From: Candidatus Rokuibacteriota bacterium
Lineage (GTDB): Bacteria > Methylomirabilota > Methylomirabilia > Rokubacteriales > CSP1-6
Assembly: GCA_003220315.1 (NCBI GenBank)
Contig: QHSA01000088.1
Coordinates: forward strand, 1 to 34,566
Reading direction: 5' to 3'
Length of the DNA stretch: 34,566 nucleotides
Shown: one piece after another, positions 18,728 through 25,930 of the stretch
Position numbering within the stretch: the first letter of the stretch is position 1
Layout: every line of letters begins with the position of its first letter
The notes under the pieces: model-generated
Told to the model about the DNA's origin: nothing
Database searches by the model: none
The model's input: only the letters and a program-made list of their open reading frames with translations
Made by a program: the position numbers and the translations under genes

Positions 18728-18754
18728 ACGCCCCGCCGGATCACGGCGGGGCGT
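18728..18754 (-). terminator. perfect 11-bp hairpin, terminator of the cytochrome gene
   Basis: ACGCCCCGCCG (18728-18738) pairs perfectly with CGGCGGGGCGT (18744-18754) around a five-base loop. It lies 22 bases after the cytochrome stop on the minus strand and is followed by TCGTCTATC, which has only scattered Ts. It separates the cytochrome from ppx. Confidence 0.6.
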
Positions 18755-18776
18755 GTCGCGCTCGACGCCTGGGAGC

Positions 18777-19178
18777 TTACTTCCCCTTGAGCGTGCGGAT
18801 GTAGTTTACGATCTCCCAGCGCTCCTTCTCCGGGAGGTGCTTCCACGGGGGCATGGCGCCCCGCCCGTTCGTAATCTTCCAGAAGATCTCGCCGTCGCTC
18901 TGCTTCTGTACGGCGTCGGACGTCCAGTTCGCCGGCTTCGGCGGTGGCAGCGCCGCGGCCGCGGGACCGTCGCCGTGTCCGCTCGCGCCGTGACACGTCA
19001 CGCAATTCGTCTCGACCAGCTTCTTCGCATCGCCGACGCCCTTCACGGGGTTCTTGAGGCTCTTCGCCTCTGGCGGCGCGACCCACGGGCCCTGCGCCAA
19101 CACCCCCAGCGTCCCCGCCACGAGAATGAGAGCGGCCCCAGCGACGACGGCTGTCATCGACTTCCCGAACGCGCTCAT
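18777..19178 (-). CDS. small exported class I cytochrome c
   Basis: Periplasmic or membrane-anchored single-heme electron carrier. I start it at ATG 19178, preceded by a strong Shine-Dalgarno (AGGAGG, six bases away). The result is 133 residues with an N-terminal hydrophobic segment (TAVVAGAALILVAGTLGVLA, about 9-28), a single heme site CVTCH at 59-63 (NCVTCHGASGHGDGP) and the likely axial methionine M109 in GRGAMPPWKHLPEKERWEIVNYIRTL. This is the cytochrome c/CccA-like pattern (PF13442 type). The 562-residue track ORF is a chance fusion with a shadow of the permease gene. Its redox partner is unknown; no oxidase genes lie near. Confidence 0.93.
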   Translation of the reverse strand: MSAFGKSMTAVVAGAALILVAGTLGVLAQGPWVAPPEAKSLKNPVKGVGDAKKLVETNCVTCHGASGHGDGPAAAALPPPKPANWTSDAVQKQSDGEIFWKITNGRGAMPPWKHLPEKERWEIVNYIRTLKGK

Positions 19179-19229
19179 GACGCCTCCTCTCGGACGCCTC
19201 ATCGTGACGACGTTCACAACGCCTCGGCC

Positions 19230-19259
19230 ATTTAACACTCGTGTGACGAACGAGGTCAA
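19230..19259 (-). promoter_or_regulatory. promoter of the cytochrome c gene
   Basis: TTGACC (19254-19259), an 18-base spacer and TTAAAT (19230-19235) on the minus strand. The -35 overlaps the stop codon of the upstream permease gene. Transcription near 19223 would give an approximately 45-base leader with the AGGAGG ribosome site. Confidence 0.5.
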
Positions 19260-20671
19260 GCCGATATTCGCTCGGCGGCACGCGCACGGTCGCGGGCCGC
19301 CGCAAGCCAGCAGACCGCGGCCAGCACGCCGTAGGCGCCCGCCAGGCGCGTGGGCACGGCGGACGGCGGTGCCCAGGGCCAGAAGACGGCGCCGCTCGGC
19401 TCGGGCGAATGGATCACGCCGACGAGCGTCGCGACGCTCGCGAACACGAACAAGACACCCGCCACCGCGAAGCGTCGCTCGATGATCGTGACGAGCGCCC
19501 AGCCCCACACGACGGAAGTCAGGATGAAGCCGTTGCCGAGGACGAGGAGGGTCCCGTGGGTCAGCGCGGCGTCGCCCGTGAGGTGCCTCGGCGAGGCGCC
19601 GAGCGCCGACAGCACACCACCCGTCTCGATGAGCACTACGGCCGCGGCGACCGGCACGAACGCGAGGGCGACCGCGGCCCCGTGCCGCGGCGGCGACGCG
19701 AGGAACCCCTGGGCCGTGATCTCGAGACCAATAAAGACGAGGATCGGCGCGATCGCCGCTTCCGGGAGCACCGCGACGAGGAGCGAGAGCGCGCCCGCGG
19801 CGGCGCCCCCGCCGATGACGAGTCCCGTGGCGAATGTGTACCCGGCGCGCGCGCCCATCGCCTTGTAGGCGGGGTGGCCGAGGTACGGCGTGTTCTGGAC
19901 GACGCCACCGCAGAGCGCCGCGAGCACGGTGGCCCCCGCTTCGGTCAGGAGGATGTCGCGCGCCCGGTACTCGTCGCCCGCCGCCGCCGCGCTCTCGGTG
20001 TTGTCGATCCCGCCGATGATCGTGACGAGCGCGAAGGGCAACGCGACCGAGAGGTAGGGCAGCGTCGTCTCGAGTGCGTCGAGCCAGGCGAGGGTCGGCC
20101 ACGGGACGGCGACCCCGAGCGCCACCCGGACGGGCAGGCCGTCGTCGTGGCCGCCGCCGAGCCACGCGCGGAGCCAGAAGAGGGCCGTGCCGGCGAGGAC
20201 CGCGGCGAACGCGCCCGGCAGGCCGAGCGGCATCCGCACGCCGCCGAAGAGCCCGAGCAGCAGCACCACGAGCGCGACGAGACCGACGAGCGGGTCGCGG
20301 AGGATCTTCAGCATCGGCAGGAACGCGATCAGGAGGACCGCCACACCGGCGATGGAGCCCAGCAGCGCGGCGCGCGGCACGACCCGACGCGCCCAGTCGC
20401 CCACGAAGGCGAGGCCCACCTTGGCGAGGCCGATCGCGAGCGTCGCGACCATCCCGACTTTCCACGCGAGCACCGGGTCGCCGGTCGCCACCATCACGGG
20501 CCCGAGCACCCCGAACACCATCGCGAACAGGGTCGGCGTGTCGATGCCGAACGGCATGGCGGTGACGTCGTCGCGTCCCGTCCGGCGTCCGAGCCTCACG
20601 GCGAGCCAGGTGTACGCCAGGTCACCGACGAGGACGCCGAGCGCGGTGCCGGGGACCATCCGGCCGAGCAC
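19256..20671 (-). CDS. NCS2/AzgA-like nucleobase permease family membrane protein (N-terminus uncertain)
   Basis: Inner-membrane permease with about 12 hydrophobic segments. The pattern is that of the xanthine/uracil/AzgA (NCS2) superfamily: TAMPFGIDTPTLFAMVFGVLGP, MPLGLPGAFAAVLAGTALFW, FALVTIIGGIDNTESAAAAGDEY and NTPYLGHPAYKAMGARAGYTF. The substrate is unknown; a nucleobase is likely for the family. The listed start, GTG 20671, is the first usual start codon, but the frame stays open upstream and reads WIASGDLNGFLGLALDN, then QLVILSSLLIGVFKF, an evident first membrane helix. Coding therefore begins near 20780, where no ATG/GTG/TTG exists in any frame; ATC at 20780-20782 is one candidate. The cytochrome gene follows with its own promoter. 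Confidence 0.85.
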   Translation of the reverse strand: MLGRMVPGTALGVLVGDLAYTWLAVRLGRRTGRDDVTAMPFGIDTPTLFAMVFGVLGPVMVATGDPVLAWKVGMVATLAIGLAKVGLAFVGDWARRVVPRAALLGSIAGVAVLLIAFLPMLKILRDPLVGLVALVVLLLGLFGGVRMPLGLPGAFAAVLAGTALFWLRAWLGGGHDDGLPVRVALGVAVPWPTLAWLDALETTLPYLSVALPFALVTIIGGIDNTESAAAAGDEYRARDILLTEAGATVLAALCGGVVQNTPYLGHPAYKAMGARAGYTFATGLVIGGGAAAGALSLLVAVLPEAAIAPILVFIGLEITAQGFLASPPRHGAAVALAFVPVAAAVVLIETGGVLSALGASPRHLTGDAALTHGTLLVLGNGFILTSVVWGWALVTIIERRFAVAGVLFVFASVATLVGVIHSPEPSGAVFWPWAPPSAVPTRLAGAYGVLAAVCWLAAARDRARAAERISA

Positions 20672-20798
20672 GAGGTCGGCCGGAAACTTGAAGACGCCGA
20701 TCAGGAGGCTCGAGAGGATGACGAGCTGGGTGACGTTGTCGAGGGCGAGGCCCAGGAACCCGTTGAGGTCCCCCGAGGCGATCCAGGCCTGGCGGCGC

Positions 20799-21113
20799 TC
20801 AGCGCGCTCCGCCGTCGGCGGCCCCCTGGGCGCGCTGGGCGCTCCGCAGGACCCACGCGAACTCCCGCGTCCGGTCGGCGAGCGCCGAGCACCACGCGAG
20901 GCTCCCGCGGTTGTCCGCCACCTCGCGGTAGTCGAACTCCACCAGGGGGCTCACCTCGTGTCCGAACCGGAGCCGCGCGCCGTAGGTCTTCCCCGCGCGG
21001 GCGTCGCTCGCCTCGAGCTCGACCTCCATGCGGGGATCGACGCGCTTGGCGTGCGCGGTGAGAAAATTCCAGAGCCAGCGCGCGACCTCGTCGTAGCTGC
21101 CGCCGGAGAACAC
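20799..21113 (-). CDS. uncharacterised 104-residue protein
   Basis: Not recognised. The GTG start at 21113 has no clear Shine-Dalgarno. The composition looks like a real cytosolic domain: aromatic residues throughout, FSGGSYDEVARWLWNFLTAH as a likely helix at the N-terminus, then alternating polar/hydrophobic strands (MEVELEASDAR, YGARLRFG, PLVEFDYREVADNRG) and a final helix (LADRTREFAWVLRSAQRA). No signal peptide, membrane segment or cysteine pair. The stop lies just before the region where the permease must start, so the two genes are probably co-transcribed. It could be a small regulator or partner of the permease, but that is only context. Confidence 0.6.
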   Translation of the reverse strand: MFSGGSYDEVARWLWNFLTAHAKRVDPRMEVELEASDARAGKTYGARLRFGHEVSPLVEFDYREVADNRGSLAWCSALADRTREFAWVLRSAQRAQGAADGGAR

Positions 21114-21153
21114 GGCGGAACTTTACGTCGGCTCCGTGTCCGGCCGCGCTCGA

Positions 21154-21172
21154 GCGCCGGCTCTGCCGGCGC
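21154..21172 (-). repeat. small perfect hairpin between nrdJ and the 104-residue gene
   Basis: GCGCCGGC (21154-21161) pairs perfectly with GCCGGCGC (21165-21172) around a three-base loop. Second of two tandem hairpins in the 110-base gap; it may help termination or be a palindromic intergenic repeat. Confidence 0.45.
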
Positions 21173-21181
21173 CACCCTCCT

Positions 21182-21218
21182 GGGGGGAGGCTTCGGAAGG
21201 GAGGCGAAGCCCCCCTCC
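21182..21218 (-). terminator. hairpin after nrdJ
   Basis: Starting five bases after the nrdJ stop on the minus strand, GGGGGGCTTCG-type sequence pairs with CGAAGCCTCCCC (arms about 21182-21195 and 21205-21218), with seven perfect inner pairs (GGCTTCG/CGAAGCC) and a bulge in the G-run. No T tract follows. Likely a terminator or RNA-stabilising hairpin. Confidence 0.5.
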
Positions 21219-21223
21219 GAGGG

Positions 21224-23263
21224 TCAACACTCGTTGAAGCCGCACGAGAGGCACTTCTTGCACCCTTCCTCGTAGATGAAGGTCGCCTGGCCACACTCCT
21301 TGCACAGATCGCCGATCTGCTTGCGGCCGTCCCCGCGAGCCACGGGCGGCTCCGCCAGCGGCTTCACCTGGCCGATGTGCTCGGCCAGCGTGCGGGCAAG
21401 CGCGTCCGGGAGCGACAGGATCTTGGCCGGCCCGAAGCCTGTCGGCTGGCCGCCGCCGATCCGGGAGAGCTGGCTGATCACCTCTTCGAGGCGTCGCTGA
21501 GCCGTGAAGGGTGAAGGGAGCCTCAACACGAGCGAAATCAGTCGTCCGAGCGCCTCGGCAACCGCCATCGTGTCCGAGCCACCTTTGCCGACCTGAACGA
21601 AGACCTCGAACGGTTCCTTCTGCGCTGTTTCGGTCACGGTGATCCATGCCGTCCCGATGGGCGTATCCGTGCGGTACGTGGTCCCGTTGAGACTCCGCGG
21701 ACGCGGCCGGATGACCGCGGGTGCCGCGCTCGGGACGTTCTCCTTCGTGCCGATACCGACGTTGAGGACCTGCTCGCCCTTGCAGCCGTCGCGGAAGACC
21801 GTGATGCCGAGGCAGCCGAGCTCCCACGCGAGCAGGTATGCGCGGGCGACGTCCTCCTCGCTCGCGCTGTTCGGGAGGTTGATCGTCTTCGACACGCCGT
21901 TGTCGGTGTAGCGCTGGAACGCGGCCTGATGACGCACGTGCCACTCGTGGTTGATCTCGTGCGAGGTCTTGAAGATCCGGGCCGCGTCCTCGGGCACCCC
22001 CGGAATGCCATCGAGCGAGCCGCGCTTGGCGATCTCCCGCATGAGCGCGTCCGAGTAGAAGCCCCGCTCCTTGGCGATCCGCTCGAACGTCTCGTTGACG
22101 AAGGTCAGCACCCGCTCACCGTCGGGCTGCCTCACGCGATGCTCGAAGGCGAGCGCGAAGATCGGCTCGATGCCCGACGAGCAGCCTGCGATCATCGAGA
22201 TCGTGCCCGTCGGGGCGATCGTCGTGACCGTCGAGTTCCGGAGCGGGCGGTCGTTTGCGTAGATCGACAGGCTCCAGTTCGGGAACGGCCCGCGCTCCTC
22301 CGCGAGCTTCGCCGACTGATCGTGCGACTTCTCCTTCACGAAGGCCATCAACCGGTCGGCGAGATCGATCGCCCCCGGGCTGTCGTAGGGGATGCCCATG
22401 GTGAAGAGCAGGTCCGCCCAGCCCATGAGGCCGAGGCCGATTCGGCGGTTCGACTTCACCGTGGCGTCGATCTCCGGCAGCGGGTACGGGTTCATCTCGA
22501 TCACGTCGTCGAGGAAGCGCACCGCCAGCCGCACCACACGCTCCATCTCGTCCCAGTCGATCGACCAGTCCCCGTCCTCACCGCGGCGGGCGAACTTCGA
22601 GACGTTGAGCGAGCCCAAATTACAGGCCTCGTTCGGTAAAAGGGGTTGTTCGCCGCAGTTATGGGCTATAAAACCATTACTGACGAAGCTATGAGTGAGT
22701 GGTTCCTTGAGGTCGAAAACGCCTTCTTCTCCCTTGGGCTCGAGCGACTTGAAACGCGCGAGGAACGTCTCCCTATATGGCTTGCGAGAGTACGTCGAGA
22801 CGAGCTGGAGTAGCCTGTTCTGCTTGGCCGTGCTGAGGAACCCAATTTCCCGCACGAATGCGACGAGGTTCTCCCTGGCTACGGTCAGGTCGTGATCGGG
22901 CTGGCACTCATACTCCGCCATGCCACCATGACCGTCGGGAAGCTGGGCTCGCCGTGCCGCATGGCGGTCCTGGTAGATCCGTGACGCGATTCCGAAGTTC
23001 AGAAGCATCCGCTGTACATCCACGAGAAGCGGATACGAAATCGAGGTAAGCCGAACGGATACTCCCTTCTGCGTGGTCCCGCTGACATGCCCGTCGGCGG
23101 TGAACAGGGCCTGCAAAACCCCTCGCTGCAGGTCCTCAGAGCCGCACAGGACTCGCTCGGGAATGCGTGCGGTCTTTGCGTCCTGAGTCAGTCCGTATTT
23201 CTCAGTCACCGCTCTGGCGATTGAGAACGTGCAGGAGGTCGCCGGGCCGGAGCTCATCGGCAC
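21224..23263 (-). CDS. nrdJ: class II ribonucleotide reductase, C-terminal part preceded by C-terminal intein fragment
   Basis: Second half of adenosylcobalamin-dependent ribonucleotide reductase, in a different frame from the first half. From GTG 23263 (AAAGGG seven bases upstream) or GTG 23209 it reads a homing-endonuclease remnant and intein blocks F/G, then the extein [18 protein letters not shown] at 22657: the catalytic thiyl-radical Cys and Glu of CGE and the redox Cys of EACNLGS. Barrel motifs follow ([27 protein letters not shown]), then a TSCPD domain and a C-terminal zinc-ribbon-like tail (CKECG...[12 protein letters not shown]) that can carry the shuttle cysteines. The extein part is 477 residues; joined to the N-terminal 282 it makes 759, a normal length. 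No stop interrupts this half. The track lists 679 residues from GTG 23263. Confidence 0.9.
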   Translation of the reverse strand: MPMSSGPATSCTFSIARAVTEKYGLTQDAKTARIPERVLCGSEDLQRGVLQALFTADGHVSGTTQKGVSVRLTSISYPLLVDVQRMLLNFGIASRIYQDRHAARRAQLPDGHGGMAEYECQPDHDLTVARENLVAFVREIGFLSTAKQNRLLQLVSTYSRKPYRETFLARFKSLEPKGEEGVFDLKEPLTHSFVSNGFIAHNCGEQPLLPNEACNLGSLNVSKFARRGEDGDWSIDWDEMERVVRLAVRFLDDVIEMNPYPLPEIDATVKSNRRIGLGLMGWADLLFTMGIPYDSPGAIDLADRLMAFVKEKSHDQSAKLAEERGPFPNWSLSIYANDRPLRNSTVTTIAPTGTISMIAGCSSGIEPIFALAFEHRVRQPDGERVLTFVNETFERIAKERGFYSDALMREIAKRGSLDGIPGVPEDAARIFKTSHEINHEWHVRHQAAFQRYTDNGVSKTINLPNSASEEDVARAYLLAWELGCLGITVFRDGCKGEQVLNVGIGTKENVPSAAPAVIRPRPRSLNGTTYRTDTPIGTAWITVTETAQKEPFEVFVQVGKGGSDTMAVAEALGRLISLVLRLPSPFTAQRRLEEVISQLSRIGGGQPTGFGPAKILSLPDALARTLAEHIGQVKPLAEPPVARGDGRKQIGDLCKECGQATFIYEEGCKKCLSCGFNEC

Positions 23264-23504
23264 GTCGCCACCCTTTCACGGTCATCAAGCGATGATCCGC
23301 CGTGAGTCGAATCTCGTAACCTTCCTCAGTGCGGAGGCAACACACCCGCTTCACTCCGGTCTCGAAGACGGAAGAGGCGGGCCCGAACTCGCCGGCGTCA
23401 AACCGAGAATCTAGGATCACGTCGACAGCCTCGCCGGCCCGGGCGAGTGTGTCGGCACGGAGGAGTCCGCGCGTGGTGTAGATCAGCGCATCACCCGTGA
23501 TGCA
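22658..23504 (-). mobile_element. intein in the nrdJ catalytic site, split over two reading frames, half of its endonuclease lost
   Basis: The intein begins at C1 in [15 protein letters not shown] (block A) and has block B ([17 protein letters not shown], the T-x-x-H motif). The N-fragment then stops at TGA (23202-23204) after exactly 100 intein residues. The other frame supplies a LAGLIDADG-type half ([16 protein letters not shown], block E), [20 protein letters not shown], then block F ([17 protein letters not shown]) and block G (FIAHN/C). All residues needed for splicing are present: C1, T-x-x-H, the block F Asp and His, the penultimate His, the terminal Asn and C+1. The first LAGLIDADG motif (block C) and its linker are missing. 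GC is lower than in the flanks: two counted 60-base lines gave about 52% and 57%, against about 67% in a neighbouring extein line. Confidence 0.88.
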
Positions 23505-24350
23505 GGGGTTGGTCGCCTCGACCATGCCGATCTCCGGCGTCGGGTTCGCGGGGCTCGCGTTGATCCGGTCGATGAAGATCATCCCGGGATCGCCCGTGCG
23601 CCAGGCGGCGCGCACGATCCGCTCGAAGACCTCCTTCGCCGACAGCCGGCCCGTCACCGCGCCCGTGTGCGGGTTCACCAGGTCGTACTCGGTGCCCGCG
23701 GCGAGCGCGTCCATGAACTTGTCGGTGGCGGCGACGGAGATGTTGAAGTTGGTGATTCCGCCGTCGAGCTTGCACTCGATGAACTCGAGGATGTCCGGGT
23801 GGTCGACCCGCAGGATGCCCATGTTCGCGCCGCGCCGGGTTCCCCCCTGCTTGACCGCCTCCGTCGCGCTGTTGAAGACCCGGAGGAACGAGATGGGCCC
23901 GGAGGCGCGACCGCCGGTGGACGCCACGATGTCGTCCTTCGGGCGCAGGCGCGAGAAGGCGAAGCCGGTGCCGCCACCGGATTTATGGATGATCGCCGCG
24001 GCCTTCACCGAGTCGAAGATCTCTTCCATCGAGTCCCCGACCGGCAGGACGTAGCAGGCCGAGTACTGCAGGCCGTTGCCCTTCCCGGCGTTCATCAGGG
24101 TCGGCGAGTTCGGCAGGAAGTCGCCGTCGACCATCACCTCGTAGAAGGCGGCGGCGATCTCACGGACCGCCGCCCGGCTGCGTCCGTATCGGGCCTCGCC
24201 CGCGGCAATGGACAGGGCGACCCGCCAGCACATCTCCTCCGGCGTCTCGGCCACCTCGCCGCCTTCGCGCGCGAGGTAGCGCTCCCGGAGCACTCGCAGG
24301 GCGGGTTCGGTCCATTTGCCAACCTTTGCGGGGCGGGTTTCAGCCAGCAT
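23202..24350 (-). CDS. nrdJ: class II ribonucleotide reductase, N-terminal part ending in N-terminal intein fragment
   Basis: First half of the B12-dependent enzyme that reduces ribonucleotides to deoxyribonucleotides. I start it at ATG 24350, which has GGGAGGA seven bases upstream; the track start 30 bases earlier has none. It gives 382 residues: 282 of extein and 100 of intein. Extein motifs: [31 protein letters not shown] (first redox Cys), [61 protein letters not shown] and EATNP directly before the intein. The ORF ends at TGA within GTGACTGA, where the second ORF is already open. Without splicing to the second half the enzyme lacks its radical cysteine. Confidence 0.92.
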   Translation of the reverse strand: MLAETRPAKVGKWTEPALRVLRERYLAREGGEVAETPEEMCWRVALSIAAGEARYGRSRAAVREIAAAFYEVMVDGDFLPNSPTLMNAGKGNGLQYSACYVLPVGDSMEEIFDSVKAAAIIHKSGGGTGFAFSRLRPKDDIVASTGGRASGPISFLRVFNSATEAVKQGGTRRGANMGILRVDHPDILEFIECKLDGGITNFNISVAATDKFMDALAAGTEYDLVNPHTGAVTGRLSAKEVFERIVRAAWRTGDPGMIFIDRINASPANPTPEIGMVEATNPCITGDALIYTTRGLLRADTLARAGEAVDVILDSRFDAGEFGPASSVFETGVKRVCCLRTEEGYEIRLTADHRLMTVKGWRRADELRPGDLLHVLNRQSGD

Positions 24351-24453
24351 GCGAATCCTCCCTCGGGTCAGCCTCGCCAAGTCCGACCAAAATCAGATTG
24401 GGACTTGTCATGACGGAAAATCGCCTACCTCCTATATCTTGTGGTGTGGGCGA

Positions 24454-24483
24454 CTCTAGCACGCAGAATCTAGAGGTCGTCAA
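24454..24483 (-). promoter_or_regulatory. likely nrdJ promoter/operator region with a dyad
   Basis: In the 195-base gap between the divergent nrdJ and tolC-like genes, the minus strand has TTGACG (24478-24483) with TAGAGT 19 bases on. Between them lies an inverted repeat CTCTAG (24454-24459) and CTAGAG (24470-24475), nearly extended to GACTCTAG/CTAGAGGTC. A half-matching NrdR-box-like core CTATATCTTG is at 24432-24441. No cobalamin riboswitch was recognised. The gap is notably AT-rich for this window. A regulator bound to the dyad would cover the promoter. Confidence 0.4.
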
Positions 24484-24545
24484 GAAAAAAGGTATACACC
24501 GGCCATCCACCGCCTGTCCACCGGCGTGATATTCTCAGGGGCCGT

Positions 24546-25886
24546 ATGAAGCGGTTCTCTCTTCCGAGTGTCTCTCTCGCATGCCTTCTCGTTCTGTTCT
24601 CGACCGAACGCGCCCCTGCGCAGGCCGCGCCCCCCCCGGCAACAGAACGGGCTCCGATCGCCGGACGCACCCTGACGCTCGACGAGTGCATCGCCATCGC
24701 GCTCGAGGCGCAGCCGAGGATCCAGGCGACCCTGAGCGACTATGCCGCGGCGCGTTATCGCGTCAACCAAGCGCTGTCTCCGCTTCTGCCCCAACTCTCG
24801 GGCTTGGTGTCGGCGACGCGGAGCCAAAGCAACCTTACCGTCACGTCGCAGACGACTGGCCAGACCCTCCAGATCCCGTCGTCGCGACAGCTCTCGGACA
24901 CGTTCCTCGCCCAGGTGTTGCTCTCCCAGCTCCTCTTCGACTTCGGCAAGAACCTCGCCGCGACGGAGGCGGCGCGGAAGCTCGCCGAAGTGGCGGTGGA
25001 GGACGTGGAGCTCCAGCGCCAGCTCATCTCGCTCGCGGTCAAGGAGGCGTACACGAACATCCTGTTCGCCGGGCGCCTGATCCGGGTACAGGAGCAGGCG
25101 GTTCAGCGCGCCGAGCTGAACCTCCGGTCGGCGAAGGGATTTTTCGAAGTCGGCACACGGCCCAAGTCCGACGTCGCGCGCGCCGAGGTGGACGTGGCCA
25201 ACGCGCGGGTGGATCTCATCCGCGCCCGGAACGCGCTCCGGACCGCGCGGGTCGCCCTCAACACCGCGATGGCGATCGAGGTGGACACGCCCACCGCGAT
25301 CCAGGACAACCTCGTCTTCGAAGCCGTCAACCTCGACCGTGGCCAGCTCCGCGGCGAGGCCCTCCGCAGCCGTCCCGAGTACCGCCAGTCCAAGCTCCGC
25401 GTCAACGCCGCCGAGGCCACCGAGCGCCAGACCTTCCGCAACTTCTTCCCCGACATCAGCGGCACCGGCTCGTACGGCGGCAGCCAGCCGCAGCTCACCG
25501 AGAGCTGGACGCTCGGGCTGAGCCTCTCGTGGTCGCTCTTCGACGGAGGCAATCGAGTCGCGAAGTACCAGGAGGCGAAGGCCAACCTCGAGGGCGCGAG
25601 GCAACGGGTGAAATCCACGGAGCTCGACATCATTCAGAACGTCGAGCAGGCCGAGATCGCGGTCGAGGAGGCCCAGGAGCGTATCCAGGCCGCCCAGGCC
25701 CTCGTCGCCTCCGCCCAGGAGAACTTCCGGCTCGCCCAGGGCCGCTTCGACGCCGGGGTGGGGACGATCCTCGAGCTCACGGACGCGCAGCTGGCGCTCA
25801 CACAGGCGCAGAACACCGAGGCTCAGGCGCTCGCCGACTACCGCATCGCGCTAGCTCGGCTCGATCGCGCCGTCGGTCGTCGTTAA
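24546..25886 (+). CDS. TolC-family outer membrane efflux protein
   Basis: Outer-membrane channel of a tripartite exporter. 446 residues with a signal peptide (SLACLLVLFSTERAPAQA) and two repeats of the family's helical/beta unit: TLDECIAIALEAQPRIQATLSDYAAARYRV at the first and EALRSRPEYRQSKLRVNAAEA at the second, each followed by a beta segment (LAQVLLSQLLFDFGKN; LGLSLSWSLFDGGNR). Long heptad-like helices fill the rest (QNVEQAEIAVEEAQERIQAAQALV). It is the first gene of a plus-strand operon with adaptor, ATPase and permease, 44 bases before the adaptor, so all parts of the pump are encoded together. Confidence 0.95.
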   Translation: MKRFSLPSVSLACLLVLFSTERAPAQAAPPPATERAPIAGRTLTLDECIAIALEAQPRIQATLSDYAAARYRVNQALSPLLPQLSGLVSATRSQSNLTVTSQTTGQTLQIPSSRQLSDTFLAQVLLSQLLFDFGKNLAATEAARKLAEVAVEDVELQRQLISLAVKEAYTNILFAGRLIRVQEQAVQRAELNLRSAKGFFEVGTRPKSDVARAEVDVANARVDLIRARNALRTARVALNTAMAIEVDTPTAIQDNLVFEAVNLDRGQLRGEALRSRPEYRQSKLRVNAAEATERQTFRNFFPDISGTGSYGGSQPQLTESWTLGLSLSWSLFDGGNRVAKYQEAKANLEGARQRVKSTELDIIQNVEQAEIAVEEAQERIQAAQALVASAQENFRLAQGRFDAGVGTILELTDAQLALTQAQNTEAQALADYRIALARLDRAVGRR

Positions 25887-25930
25887 CGGCCGGCAGGTAA
25901 ATACCCCCTGCGCCGATCGCGTCGAACACC

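Noticed and set aside
18777-20465. 562-residue ORF ending in cytochrome c
   Set aside because: Only the last 133 codons are real; the rest is an Arg-rich shadow of the permease, and AGGAGG precedes ATG 19178.
19409-21061. 550-residue plus-strand ORF
   Set aside because: Antisense shadow of the permease; extremely rich in Arg, Glu and Asp, without any recognisable motif.
23195-23215. Programmed +1 frameshift joining the two nrdJ ORFs
   Set aside because: GGT GAC TGA has no slippery codon like that of prfB and no upstream stimulatory site, and the missing endonuclease half points to a deletion.
24351-24545. Cobalamin riboswitch upstream of B12-dependent nrdJ
   Set aside because: The gap is short and I find no B12-box-like conserved segment or the expected long multi-stem layout.
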